Part shown: positions 7,556 through 15,740 of the stretch, in pieces | Layout of the letters: every line of letters begins with the position of its first letter | How positions within the stretch are numbered: position 1 is the stretch's first letter | Assembly: GCA_934636905.1 (NCBI GenBank) | Contig: CAKUBJ010000001.1 | Span: 44,486-108,485, forward strand | Direction of reading: 5' to 3' | Origin: an uncultured Dysosmobacter sp. | GTDB taxonomy: Bacteria; Bacillota; Clostridia; Oscillospirales; Oscillospiraceae | Length of the DNA stretch: 64,000 bases | Position numbers and translations under genes: made by a program | Notes under the pieces: generated by a model | What the model was told of the DNA's origin: nothing | Seen by the model: only the letters and a program-made list of their open reading frames with translations | Databases searched by the model: none

Positions 7556-10314
7556 GAATCCTTCACCTCACTTGGCCGGATGGTACACGGGCCCTGACTG
7601 TAGTCCAGCGTCATTTCCCCGGAGCAGAGCGTCCGGTTGCTGCCGGTGTAGGCCGCGTCCCCATAGTTGAGGCTGGCCGTACCGTATCCTGCGGCGCTTC
7701 CTGCGACAAGGGTCAGGGTGCCGCTTCCGTCGTCAGGCAGGGGGACGCCCTCAAACACCAGCACACCGTCCAGCGTCATATCCAGTGTCTGACTCATGGT
7801 TTCCTCCGCCGGCCGATCCTTGATTCTGACGGAACTTCCCAGCACCAGCGACTGATCCGGCATCAGCAGGGCGGTATCGGCCCAGATGTCCAGACTGCCT
7901 GCCAGACACGTCCGGCAGGACACCTCGCTGCCGATCCAGAGCATTTTGGGGACCGTCAGCACCGTGCCGTCCGCCAGCGTCAGCGTCAGGTCATAGCAGC
8001 CGTCGGCAATGGAGGCGGGTACCTCCAGACGCAGGGCGGTGTCCCGCTGATAGCTGATGGTGCAGGCATTGCTGCCGAAGGCGGCAGCGGTGACGTCCTC
8101 CAGCTTCGTGCCGTTCAGATAGACGGTAAAGGTGTCCTGCTGCCATTGCAGTGCGGAATCCAGCGCCTCTCTGGATTCCAGCACAGGCCGGTAATCCACG
8201 TCGGCCTGCGCCGGTTCTTCGGCTTCCGCCGGCTGCACCGTATACTCCCTGCGGACGCTGACGCCGGAATCCCCCTCCCGGAGGAAGAAGTACCGGCTGT
8301 CCTCCGCAGGGTCCGAAACGGTATAGGTCAGCGTGGCCGTGTTGCCGATGACGCCCCGCAGGCTTCTGTAAACGCCGGAGAGTTCCTCGGAACTGTCTGC
8401 CCGGACATACTGTCCGCCGGTGGCTTCCGCAATCTGCCGCAGCAGTTCATCGTTCACGTCCCCGAAACCGATGGTGAAAATCACGATGCCCTCTGCCGCC
8501 GCGTTCTCCACCGCCTGCATATCAATGCTGCTCTGTCCGTCCGTCATCAGCAGCAGGGTCTTGCCGCCCCGGGCCTGCTGCAGCGCCGCGGTGCCCTCCA
8601 GAATCCCGGCGGTGATGTCCGTGCCGCCGTCGGCATAAAGGGCGTCAATGCCGCCGGTCAGGGCACTGATGCTGCTGCTCAGAGGCACCCGGGTTTCGGC
8701 GCTGTCATCAAAGACGGTCAGCGCCAGTTCCGTGTAGTCGTCCGTTTCGTCCAGGAAGGTATGCAGCGCCTCCTGTGCGTCCGTCAGCGGGCTGCCGCTC
8801 ATGCTGCCGCTGATGTCCACCGCAAAGCAGATGCTGTTGATGACCCCTTCCCCCTCGTCCACCGTCACCTGACAGTCCGCCGCAGGCAGCTGCGTATCGT
8901 TGACCGTAAGATCTTTCTGCTCCGCAAGCCGCTGGATTACGCGCTTCTCTCCTCCCAGACGCACCGTGACCTGCGGGAACTTCTCCGTGTCAAAGTCCAT
9001 GATGTAGAGGGTGTCGCCGTAGGATTTCTGGTCGTCCGAGATGCGCTTGACAAAGGCATCCGTCAGGGGGGTAAAGCTGAAATTCAGAAGTTCCGGATGG
9101 GCGCTGCCCAGCAGCACCTGCATTCCGGCGCGGAAATCATCGCTGTCTGCGCCGATGCTGCCCTCCGTTTCATAGAGTTTTTTCAGTGTCTGTAGGGAGT
9201 CCCTCACCTGCCGGCTGCCGGAAAGCCGGGCCTGCAGGGAATCCGCCGCATCGCACAGCTGGTCAATGGCCTGCTGGTAGCTGCGGATGGCAAAATACAG
9301 CTTTGCCCGGACAATCTGCGCCTCCAGCGTATGAATGTCCGCAATGGAGTTCAGGGCGCGGTAGGCAAAAATATGTGCCGCCTGCAGCTGCATCTCCTCC
9401 ACCTGACCGCTGAGTTCCTTCTCCTGCTGCATCAGCGCAGGGGTTTCCTTCTCGTCGGCGTTGGCAAGGTCGATTTGCAGCGCCTCCAGCCTCCGCTGAA
9501 GCCGCTCATACTCTTTTTCCAGCGTTTCCTGCTCCTCTGCGCCGGTGTCTTTGTAGCTGCCTGTTTCGTAGGCGGCAAACTGACGGGTCTTCATCTCGAT
9601 GCCGGAATAAGTTACCTCCGCAATCACCGATGCCAGCAGCAGCCGGTCTTCCGATTTCGGGGACAGATGCACCAGTTCCACGGCAGCGGACAGCGCCTCG
9701 TCCCATTTCTGTGCACCTACCGCCTGATTGATTCGGAAGCGCAGCTTTTCGGCGTCGTCAGCGGTATCCCCGTCCCAATCCTCCACGCCCAGTTCCATTT
9801 CAAACCGGCGGTCCAGCTGCTCCATGTCCTTCGCCTTCAGGGGCAGCAGTTCAACCAGCGTGTCCACCGTGTTCCGCAGGCTTTTTTCCTTTTCCGGACT
9901 CCACACCTGCAGCGCCGCCACACCGTCTTCCTGGGCCGAAGACAGTCTGCCGCTGTTTTCCAGCAGGTTCATCCGCACCTGTACCATGGCGTCATTGCCC
10001 CGCAGCTGTTCCAGCAGCACCTGTGCCGCCAGCAGATGATAGTCATTGCGCAGGGTGGTGCGCCGCAGATACAGCGCCGCCGGGTCCGTCCGGCCGTTTT
10101 CCAGATAGCGCAGCGCCATATAGATGCTGCCGTAATTTTCCCGCCGCTGCGCCTGTTCTCTGCGGAGAAACACCGTTCCCCCGCCGCACAGAATGGCGGC
10201 GCACAGAATCAGGGATACTCCCCAGCGCAGAGGCAGCTTTTTCAGACACAGCAGGGCAATGACTGCCAGCAGAAACAGCACGCCCACTGCCAGAAGAATG
10301 ATTGAAATACGCAT
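7552..10314 (-). CDS. Membrane-anchored von Willebrand factor A (VWA) domain protein
   Basis: A 920-aa protein. Two transmembrane helices lie at residues 3-23 and 31-50, helical/TPR-like repeats at 60-250, a coiled coil at about 258-312, and a VWA domain at about 494-660. The metal-ion-dependent adhesion site is complete: D500-x-S502-x-S504 in VDISGSMSGS, T565 in GGTDIT and D592 in MTDGQSS. The last 250 residues are beta-rich and not recognised. VWA domains bind protein partners through Mg2+, which suggests a scaffold role. The gene lies 15 bp after the threonine-repeat zinc-ribbon gene and overlaps the RCC1-like gene by 4 bp. Confidence 0.8.
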   Translation of the reverse strand: MRISIILLAVGVLFLLAVIALLCLKKLPLRWGVSLILCAAILCGGGTVFLRREQAQRRENYGSIYMALRYLENGRTDPAALYLRRTTLRNDYHLLAAQVLLEQLRGNDAMVQVRMNLLENSGRLSSAQEDGVAALQVWSPEKEKSLRNTVDTLVELLPLKAKDMEQLDRRFEMELGVEDWDGDTADDAEKLRFRINQAVGAQKWDEALSAAVELVHLSPKSEDRLLLASVIAEVTYSGIEMKTRQFAAYETGSYKDTGAEEQETLEKEYERLQRRLEALQIDLANADEKETPALMQQEKELSGQVEEMQLQAAHIFAYRALNSIADIHTLEAQIVRAKLYFAIRSYQQAIDQLCDAADSLQARLSGSRQVRDSLQTLKKLYETEGSIGADSDDFRAGMQVLLGSAHPELLNFSFTPLTDAFVKRISDDQKSYGDTLYIMDFDTEKFPQVTVRLGGEKRVIQRLAEQKDLTVNDTQLPAADCQVTVDEGEGVINSICFAVDISGSMSGSPLTDAQEALHTFLDETDDYTELALTVFDDSAETRVPLSSSISALTGGIDALYADGGTDITAGILEGTAALQQARGGKTLLLMTDGQSSIDMQAVENAAAEGIVIFTIGFGDVNDELLRQIAEATGGQYVRADSSEELSGVYRSLRGVIGNTATLTYTVSDPAEDSRYFFLREGDSGVSVRREYTVQPAEAEEPAQADVDYRPVLESREALDSALQWQQDTFTVYLNGTKLEDVTAAAFGSNACTISYQRDTALRLEVPASIADGCYDLTLTLADGTVLTVPKMLWIGSEVSCRTCLAGSLDIWADTALLMPDQSLVLGSSVRIKDRPAEETMSQTLDMTLDGVLVFEGVPLPDDGSGTLTLVAGSAAGYGTASLNYGDAAYTGSNRTLCSGEMTLDYSQGPCTIRPSEVKDS

Positions 10315-10329
10315 CGCATCCGCCTCTCC

Positions 10330-11097
10330 TTATCGTTCCACCTTTGCGCCGCAGCGGGCGCAGAATTTGCCTGTCACCGGGTTTCCGCACCGGGCGCAGA
10401 AGCGGGGCCCGGCAGGCCGGGTCTGCTCCGCTTTCGGCTCCGGGACAGCGGCTTCCGCCGGTTCCGCATTTGCCGCAGAAGCGGCGGGTTCCAGCGGTAT
10501 CGTCTCCTCCGCCGGGGCAGCAGGCGGAATCAGTTCCGTCTCTTCTGCCGGGGCAGCAGGTTGAATCAGTTCCGTCTCCTCCGCCGGAGCGGCGGACGGA
10601 ATCAACTCCGTCTCCTCCGCCGGAGCGGCAGGCGGAATCAGTTCCGTCTCTTCCGCCGGGGTGGCAGGCGGAATCAGTTCCGTCTCTTCCACCGGGGCGG
10701 TGGGTTGAATTAACACCGTCTCCTCCGCCGGAGCGGCAGGCGGAATCAACTCCGTCTCCTCCATCGGGGCGGTGGGTTGAACCGGTACTGCCGCCGTCAC
10801 CGGTGCGGCACGCCGGGGTTCTATCACGGTTGCAGCGGCACCGACAGGCACGGTCTGGGCAGACGGCGTCCTCCCTTTTGCCCGCCGGCTCAGCCGCACC
10901 AGCAGCACAATCACCACCGGCAGCCACAGCAGAATGGCCGCCAGCAGGGCAATCTGCCATGTAGAGGCCAGAAATGCCCCCATTTTCGTTTTCATCAGGT
11001 AAATCTTCAGCCCCCGCGTGCTGTTCCACGCACAGGCCGTATAGCCTGACACCGCCAGTGCCAGCACCAGCAGGATCCGGAATAACCACTTCTTCAT
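10330..11097 (-). CDS. Two-TM protein with eight threonine-containing 12-residue repeats and a C-terminal zinc ribbon
   Basis: A 255-aa protein not matched to a named family. Transmembrane helices lie at about 5-24 and 47-69, so both ends should face the cytosol. Residues 108-203 are eight tandem 12-residue repeats of the form PAAPAEETELIP, with threonines exactly 12 apart at 115, 127, 139, 151, 163, 175, 187 and 199. A short zinc ribbon ends the protein (C234, C237, C246, C249). Acidic residues before and hydrophobic residues plus proline after each threonine resemble acceptor sites of bacterial Hanks-type kinases. One such kinase is encoded two genes upstream. The start at 11097 follows a GGAGAGGGG site. 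Confidence 0.75.
   Translation of the reverse strand: MKKWLFRILLVLALAVSGYTACAWNSTRGLKIYLMKTKMGAFLASTWQIALLAAILLWLPVVIVLLVRLSRRAKGRTPSAQTVPVGAAATVIEPRRAAPVTAAVPVQPTAPMEETELIPPAAPAEETVLIQPTAPVEETELIPPATPAEETELIPPAAPAEETELIPSAAPAEETELIQPAAPAEETELIPPAAPAEETIPLEPAASAANAEPAEAAVPEPKAEQTRPAGPRFCARCGNPVTGKFCARCGAKVER
10489..10776 (-). repeat. 36-bp in-frame tandem repeat, eight units
   Basis: Eight units of 36 bp encode the EET-x-L-I repeats of the surrounding zinc-ribbon protein. Units differ by scattered substitutions, several of them changing P/Q or A/T, so the array is not a very recent expansion. Copy number may vary between strains. Confidence 0.9.
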
Positions 11098-11155
11098 ATG
11101 CCGTTTCCCCTCTCCACCGTGTTCCCGGCAGTGAACGCCGAGTTTCTCCGCATTC

Positions 11156-11296
11156 TCACAGCTCGTACTCCGACCGGATGCTCTCCGCAATTCTCTGTCC
11201 CTTTTTCCGCAGCACAATGACTGTGATGGGAATGGCAAGCAGCGATACGGCAAGGCCTGCCAGCCCCGCAAAAATCAAAACGGTTCCTGTTGACAT
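11156..11296 (-). CDS. Small single-TM membrane protein (46 aa)
   Basis: A short gene read directly from the sequence in the gap between the kinase gene and the repeat protein. It begins MSTGTVLIFAGLAGLAVSLL, has one transmembrane helix (about residues 5-29) and a short basic-to-acidic cytosolic tail ending in SEYEL. A GGGAAGGGAGAG ribosome site lies about 8 nt before the ATG. It starts 33 bp after the kinase stop and ends 58 bp before the next gene, so it belongs to the operon. It resembles small membrane regulators or subunits in size and topology, but no family is recognised. Confidence 0.7.
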   Translation of the reverse strand: MSTGTVLIFAGLAGLAVSLLAIPITVIVLRKKGQRIAESIRSEYEL

Positions 11297-11329
11297 GAAC
11301 GTTCTCTCCCTTCCCTTTCCCTGCCTGTA

Positions 11330-13375
11330 TCAACCCGTGAGGCTTTGAATCAGGGATTCCAGATACTGGAATTCACTGTTCTGCGCGTTGGCACCCTTAT
11401 AGAGTGCTGCCGCCTGCTGATAGAAATCCACCGCCCGGTCAGCATCATAGGCCGCCGGGGTCAGGTACAGCAGCGCCAGCCGCAGATAGCCCCGGTAGTC
11501 GTTGGGATAGCGGGATACGGCCTCTTCCAGCACGGATACGGCCTCCTGACTGCGTCCCAGATATTGCAGGGCCAGCCCCTTATCCAGCAGCACCGGCAGG
11601 GAGGCCACCTGACGGTTCAGCAGGTTGTCCAACTCCCGCAGCGCCTTCTCATAATCCGCCGCAGAGCCGGTTTCCACACCCCGCCGCAGATAGGCGTCGG
11701 CCAGCTGCTCCCGCACCGCGTCAGCCCGGGAGACGTCCAGCAGGGAGCAGCCCTCTTCCAGCAGGGAAATCTCCTGATTCAGCCAGTCTGTTCCCAGCCG
11801 CTGGCAGCACTGAGCCGCCAGCAGGCAGCTGCGGTTCACCAGATCCTGATTTTCGGAGCGGAGCAGCTGCTGCAGGGGGGTCAGCGCCGCTTCATAGCGA
11901 CCCTCTGCAAAGTCCAGTTCGCTTTCCACCAGCAGCAGGTCGTCCTTTTCCGCATGATCCAGCGCCTCCATGGCCTCGTAGGTTTTCCGGGCGGCTTTCA
12001 GGTCGCCGGAGAGGGCCTGCGCCACCGAAAGATCCCGGTAATAGGCGGATTCCTCCGGGGCGAACCACACGGCAAGTTCCATGCAGCGAACGGCGTTTTC
12101 GTAGTCCTCCTTCTGATAATAGCAAGAGCCGAGGACATAGTTCAACTCCGCCTGGGCGTATTCAAACTCCTGCTGATTCATGGCAGAGTCATCCGCCGTG
12201 AAATTCAGTCCGGAGAGGGTGTCAATACACGCATCATAGCGCCCCAGCCGGTAGAGGATGGTGGCAAGGCGCACATAGGCCTCAATCCGGTCATCCTCCA
12301 GAGAAACCGCCTCCGTCAGCAGGGGAAGGCTCTCTTCATACTGCTGGCTGTCAATCAGCGCATCCGCCTGAGCAATCAGTTCCGCATACTGCCCATTCTG
12401 CTCCCGTCCCCGCAGCTGAAAGCCCAGCCAGACGGAAAACACACTCAGCAGCATCAGCACGCTAAGAACGGTGGCGGTAATCTGGCAGCTGCGCTGCCAG
12501 TTCCGGTAGCGCTGGTCTGTCTTTTTCAGGTTTTCCAGCGCGTTCAGCATGACTTTTACGCTGGAAAACCGTCTTTTCGGGTCCGGCTGCATAGCCTTTT
12601 CGATGACGGCCCGCAGGGAATCCCCCAGCTGAATCCGATAGCGGGTCAGGGGGATGACGTTTTCCAGACAGTGGGCGGGATTATATCCCGTCATCATGAA
12701 ATAGCCAAGGGCGCCGATGGCGTAAATGTCCGTTCGCTCCGTCACCTTGCCGTAGGGCGCCGCCATGCGGCTCCACAGCAGCCGCTTCTCCCGCTCCGCC
12801 GGCGGCAGGCCGTTCAGCGCCGCCTCGGAGACATGGTACTGCTCCGGCGCTGCATAGCCGCTGGTGGCGCCGATGGCCTGCAGTTCCCGGTTTTCGTAGA
12901 GCAGAGAGGTGTTGAAGTCAATGACGCACACGTCCCCCTCCGGCGTAATCATCACATTCTGGGGCTTCAGGTCGCAGTGAATCACCGCCGGGTGCTGCCG
13001 GTGGAGATAGGAAATCACCTCGCACAGCTGCCGGAGCCAGTGCACCGTCTGCTTCTGGGACAGGGCGCCGTGCCTGCGGACGTACTCTTCCAGATTGCAG
13101 CCCTGAATATAGTCCATCACGGTGTAGGCATAGCCGTCTGCACCGTAAATCACATCGTAAATCCGGGGAAGATACTGATGGCGCAGATTTTTCAGAATCC
13201 GCGCCTCCCGGGTTTCGTCCATGCGGCCGTGATAGCGGGTTTTGCACCGCTTGATGACAACCTCTACATCCAGTCCCCGCTTGTGGGCGCGGAACAGTTC
13301 CCCGGTTCCGCCCTGCGCCATGGGGACAATCCCCTCATAGTCCGCGCCCAGAAAGTACACGGAATCCGTAGGCAT
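11330..13375 (-). CDS. Transmembrane Hanks-type Ser/Thr protein kinase with C-terminal TPRs
   Basis: A 681-aa kinase. The glycine loop MAQGGTGELF is at residues 19-28, the ATP lysine K42 in VVIKR, the helix-C glutamate about E57, the catalytic loop HCDLKPQN at 133-140 (D135), and APE at 176-178. The metal-binding motif reads DFN (153-155) instead of DFG, while its aspartate is kept. One transmembrane helix lies at about 299-319, and TPR repeats fill about 335-680. These would lie outside the cell, a sensory layout unlike the PASTA repeats of PknB. No PP2C phosphatase gene is in the window. The preceding ABC permease ends 6 bp upstream, so the gene is part of the operon. Confidence 0.88.
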   Translation of the reverse strand: MPTDSVYFLGADYEGIVPMAQGGTGELFRAHKRGLDVEVVIKRCKTRYHGRMDETREARILKNLRHQYLPRIYDVIYGADGYAYTVMDYIQGCNLEEYVRRHGALSQKQTVHWLRQLCEVISYLHRQHPAVIHCDLKPQNVMITPEGDVCVIDFNTSLLYENRELQAIGATSGYAAPEQYHVSEAALNGLPPAEREKRLLWSRMAAPYGKVTERTDIYAIGALGYFMMTGYNPAHCLENVIPLTRYRIQLGDSLRAVIEKAMQPDPKRRFSSVKVMLNALENLKKTDQRYRNWQRSCQITATVLSVLMLLSVFSVWLGFQLRGREQNGQYAELIAQADALIDSQQYEESLPLLTEAVSLEDDRIEAYVRLATILYRLGRYDACIDTLSGLNFTADDSAMNQQEFEYAQAELNYVLGSCYYQKEDYENAVRCMELAVWFAPEESAYYRDLSVAQALSGDLKAARKTYEAMEALDHAEKDDLLLVESELDFAEGRYEAALTPLQQLLRSENQDLVNRSCLLAAQCCQRLGTDWLNQEISLLEEGCSLLDVSRADAVREQLADAYLRRGVETGSAADYEKALRELDNLLNRQVASLPVLLDKGLALQYLGRSQEAVSVLEEAVSRYPNDYRGYLRLALLYLTPAAYDADRAVDFYQQAAALYKGANAQNSEFQYLESLIQSLTG

Positions 13376-13381
13376 ATGGCA

Positions 13382-14518
13382 TCACTCTCCGTCCGTATCA
13401 ATTCTTCCGCCTTTCGGCATTCCCCGCCGCTCTCCCAGCAGGATGGCTGCCCAGACTGCTGCAGCCAGAAGCACCAGTTTCCCGGCAGCTGCCGGGTCAC
13501 CGCCGCTGCTGCGCAGATAAAGGGACACCGGCAGCCAGTCGCAGAGGGGGGACAGCTGCGGGCAAATCAGCGTCATATCCACCAGAACCGGGGACAGCAC
13601 AAACCCGGCCACCGCCGCAAAGGGCAGCAGCGTCGGGATTTCCTGCCAGATCCGCTCCGTTTCCGCCGCCAGCAGGCTGACGGCGCCCCACAGCGCAAGG
13701 TACGGCAGCAGGCTCAGCACCGCTGCCCCGGAGGGCAGCAGCGCCAGCGTACCGGCACAGAAAGCAAAGGCCGTTCCCGCCAGCAGGGGCGGCAGCAGAA
13801 GCGCCGTCCGACCGGTAAGGGGGCACAGACGCTTGGCGTGGGGAGACTGCTTCCACCGTCCCAAATCCATGGCCAACAGCAGCATCCAGACCATCAGCCC
13901 CAGCGCCGTAAGGCCCCGGAAAAGCTGTGAGGTGCCCTGCCGAACCAGATTTTCCGGCGGGAGCCGGCTGCCCTCCGTCGTTTCCATCCGGATTGCCACC
14001 TGCGCCGTTTCCGGCAGCGGCCGGTATCCCTTCAAGGCATCTTCCGGCGGCACAATGCTTCTGGAAATCAGGTATTCCTCCGCAATCTGGGGCGCGGCCT
14101 GCCACGTCAGCGCCGCTGCGGCGGTTTCCCGCACCAGCGGGTACACCGTGGAGCCGGGGCCGGTTACCAGTGTCACCAGCCCCTTCCGTTCACCGGAGGC
14201 CAGCCGCTGCGCCATGTCCTCTTCCGCAATAAGGCCGCAGTCCCAGCGGTTGGCGGAAACCATCCGCTCCAGCGTTTCCTCATCCGTAAGCACGAAGGAA
14301 ACGGTGCTGCCGCTGCGCTTTTGCAGTTCCTCCCAGAACACTTCCCCGCCGTGCTCCGGCAGAACCACGCCTGCCTGAACCGCCGTGCTTCCGACAGGCG
14401 CCGCAGCCCAGCGGGCGGCAAGCACCGCCGCCGCGGTTACCACCAGCGCCGCCCATGTACGCCGCAGCCGGAACAGCCGCGCCATTTCCAGCTTCAGCGC
14501 CGTCATCAGATAATTCAT
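13382..14518 (-). CDS. ABC-2 type transporter permease subunit (second)
   Basis: A 378-aa membrane protein of the ABC-2 exporter layout: one N-terminal helix (about residues 20-38), a large extracytoplasmic domain up to about 205, then five to six helices. It begins MNYLMTALKLEMARLF. The ATG overlaps the stop of the other permease by 4 bp (ATGA), showing coupled translation. Together with the second permease and the ATPase upstream it forms a full exporter. The substrate cannot be told from sequence. Confidence 0.75.
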   Translation of the reverse strand: MNYLMTALKLEMARLFRLRRTWAALVVTAAAVLAARWAAAPVGSTAVQAGVVLPEHGGEVFWEELQKRSGSTVSFVLTDEETLERMVSANRWDCGLIAEEDMAQRLASGERKGLVTLVTGPGSTVYPLVRETAAAALTWQAAPQIAEEYLISRSIVPPEDALKGYRPLPETAQVAIRMETTEGSRLPPENLVRQGTSQLFRGLTALGLMVWMLLLAMDLGRWKQSPHAKRLCPLTGRTALLLPPLLAGTAFAFCAGTLALLPSGAAVLSLLPYLALWGAVSLLAAETERIWQEIPTLLPFAAVAGFVLSPVLVDMTLICPQLSPLCDWLPVSLYLRSSGGDPAAAGKLVLLAAAVWAAILLGERRGMPKGGRIDTDGE

Positions 14519-15738
14519 GGTTCCACCGCCGCTTTCATGCGCTGGCAGTACAGCCGGCAGGCAATTGCCGTCAACAGTGCCGCCGACACCGCCCACGCGC
14601 CTATGACGCCGGGAGGGCAGTCATAGCCAAGGCCGTAGGCCGCCATGGTCCGCAGCCACGCTATGGGGGAAAGTTCCCCCAGACGCCGCACCGTCTCCGG
14701 CAGCAGCACCGGCGGGATGATGCCGCCGGAGGCCAGCAGCGACGCCGCCGACAGGAAAAAGGACAGGCATCCGCAGCCTGCCGCCGTGGCGGACGCCGTA
14801 CCGCAGAAGGAGGCAAAGGCGGCGAAAAACAGCCCGCCTGCCAACGCGGCGCCTACAGCCGGAAAGAGCGGCAGATGCAGGAAGCCCACCAGCGCCGGCA
14901 GTGACAGGACGGTCCCCGCCAGCAGGCAGACTCCATAGCCGGCGAAAAAGCCGTAAGCCGGACTGCGTCCCGCATAGCGCAGACGCCGCAGCCCCAGCGG
15001 CCATGTGCCCTGAAAATTCCACACCGGAAGCGGCGCCGCCGACAGCACCAGAAACCAGAAAAGGCTGAGGGTGTAATGCAGTCCCACAGGCAGAACGCCG
15101 GTGGGGGTCAGCTTCCGCTCAAGAAAGAGCGCCTGCCGGTTCACAGTCCAGTGAATATAGTCCAGATTGATTTGCGTCACCACGTCCTCCCGGCGCAGTC
15201 CCTGCACCGGATGGCGGTCATACTGCTCCAGCACCGCATAGATGCCGGACTGCACGGCCGCCAGCAGCTGTGACGCACTTTCTCCCACCCAGAGGGTCAG
15301 CATGGACTCCAGTGGGTGATTGCCGTCCACGATAAGCCGGACGGCGGGGTTTTCGCCGTTCTGCACCCCCTGAACAAAATCCTCCGGCAGCACCAGAACC
15401 GCCGTCACGCCGCCGCTTTCCAGCGCCGAAAGGGCATCCTGATAGGCCATGGCCTCAAAGGTGCAGTATTGCCGGATATCCGTCAGCTGGCCCAGATAGC
15501 GCTCCAGCAGCTGCGGCGTGCCGTCCCCCTCCGGAGCGGTGACGGCAAGGGTGATGCCCGAAAAGGAAACCCCCTGGGACAGCAGCTGATGGGCGCCTCT
15601 GCCTGCCAGCACCGGCAAGACCGTGCAAAGCAGGATTACCCCTGCCAGCAGCCAAAGCTGCCGGCAGAGGCGTCCTGCCGCTGCGCATATCAGTTCCGCC
15701 AGCGTTCTCATCCCGCCCTGCAACACGTCTTTTCGCAA
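14515..15738 (-). CDS. ABC-2 type transporter permease subunit (first)
   Basis: A 407-aa permease with the same plan as its neighbour: an N-terminal helix (about residues 28-48), an extracytoplasmic domain of about 170 residues, then helices including SLFWFLVLSAAPL, YGVCLLAGTVLSLPALVGFL and a long Gly/Ala-rich segment. The TTG at 15738 lies 2 bp after the upstream stop codon and gives coupled translation. An ATG at 15711 (MRTLAELICAAAG) is the alternative start, though its ribosome site is very close. Length and topology fit the YhgE/ABC-2 group of exporters. Confidence 0.75.
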   Translation of the reverse strand: MRKDVLQGGMRTLAELICAAAGRLCRQLWLLAGVILLCTVLPVLAGRGAHQLLSQGVSFSGITLAVTAPEGDGTPQLLERYLGQLTDIRQYCTFEAMAYQDALSALESGGVTAVLVLPEDFVQGVQNGENPAVRLIVDGNHPLESMLTLWVGESASQLLAAVQSGIYAVLEQYDRHPVQGLRREDVVTQINLDYIHWTVNRQALFLERKLTPTGVLPVGLHYTLSLFWFLVLSAAPLPVWNFQGTWPLGLRRLRYAGRSPAYGFFAGYGVCLLAGTVLSLPALVGFLHLPLFPAVGAALAGGLFFAAFASFCGTASATAAGCGCLSFFLSAASLLASGGIIPPVLLPETVRRLGELSPIAWLRTMAAYGLGYDCPPGVIGAWAVSAALLTAIACRLYCQRMKAAVEP

Positions 15739-15740
15739 TC

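Noticed and set aside
10489-10776. Regular 36-bp repeats that could suggest a CRISPR array
   Set aside because: The units are contiguous, in frame and without spacers; they encode a protein repeat and no cas genes are near.
11094-11333. 79-codon frame on the minus strand between kinase and repeat protein
   Set aside because: It overlaps the better-supported 46-aa membrane gene in another frame and its composition (His, Cys, Arg) is not protein-like.
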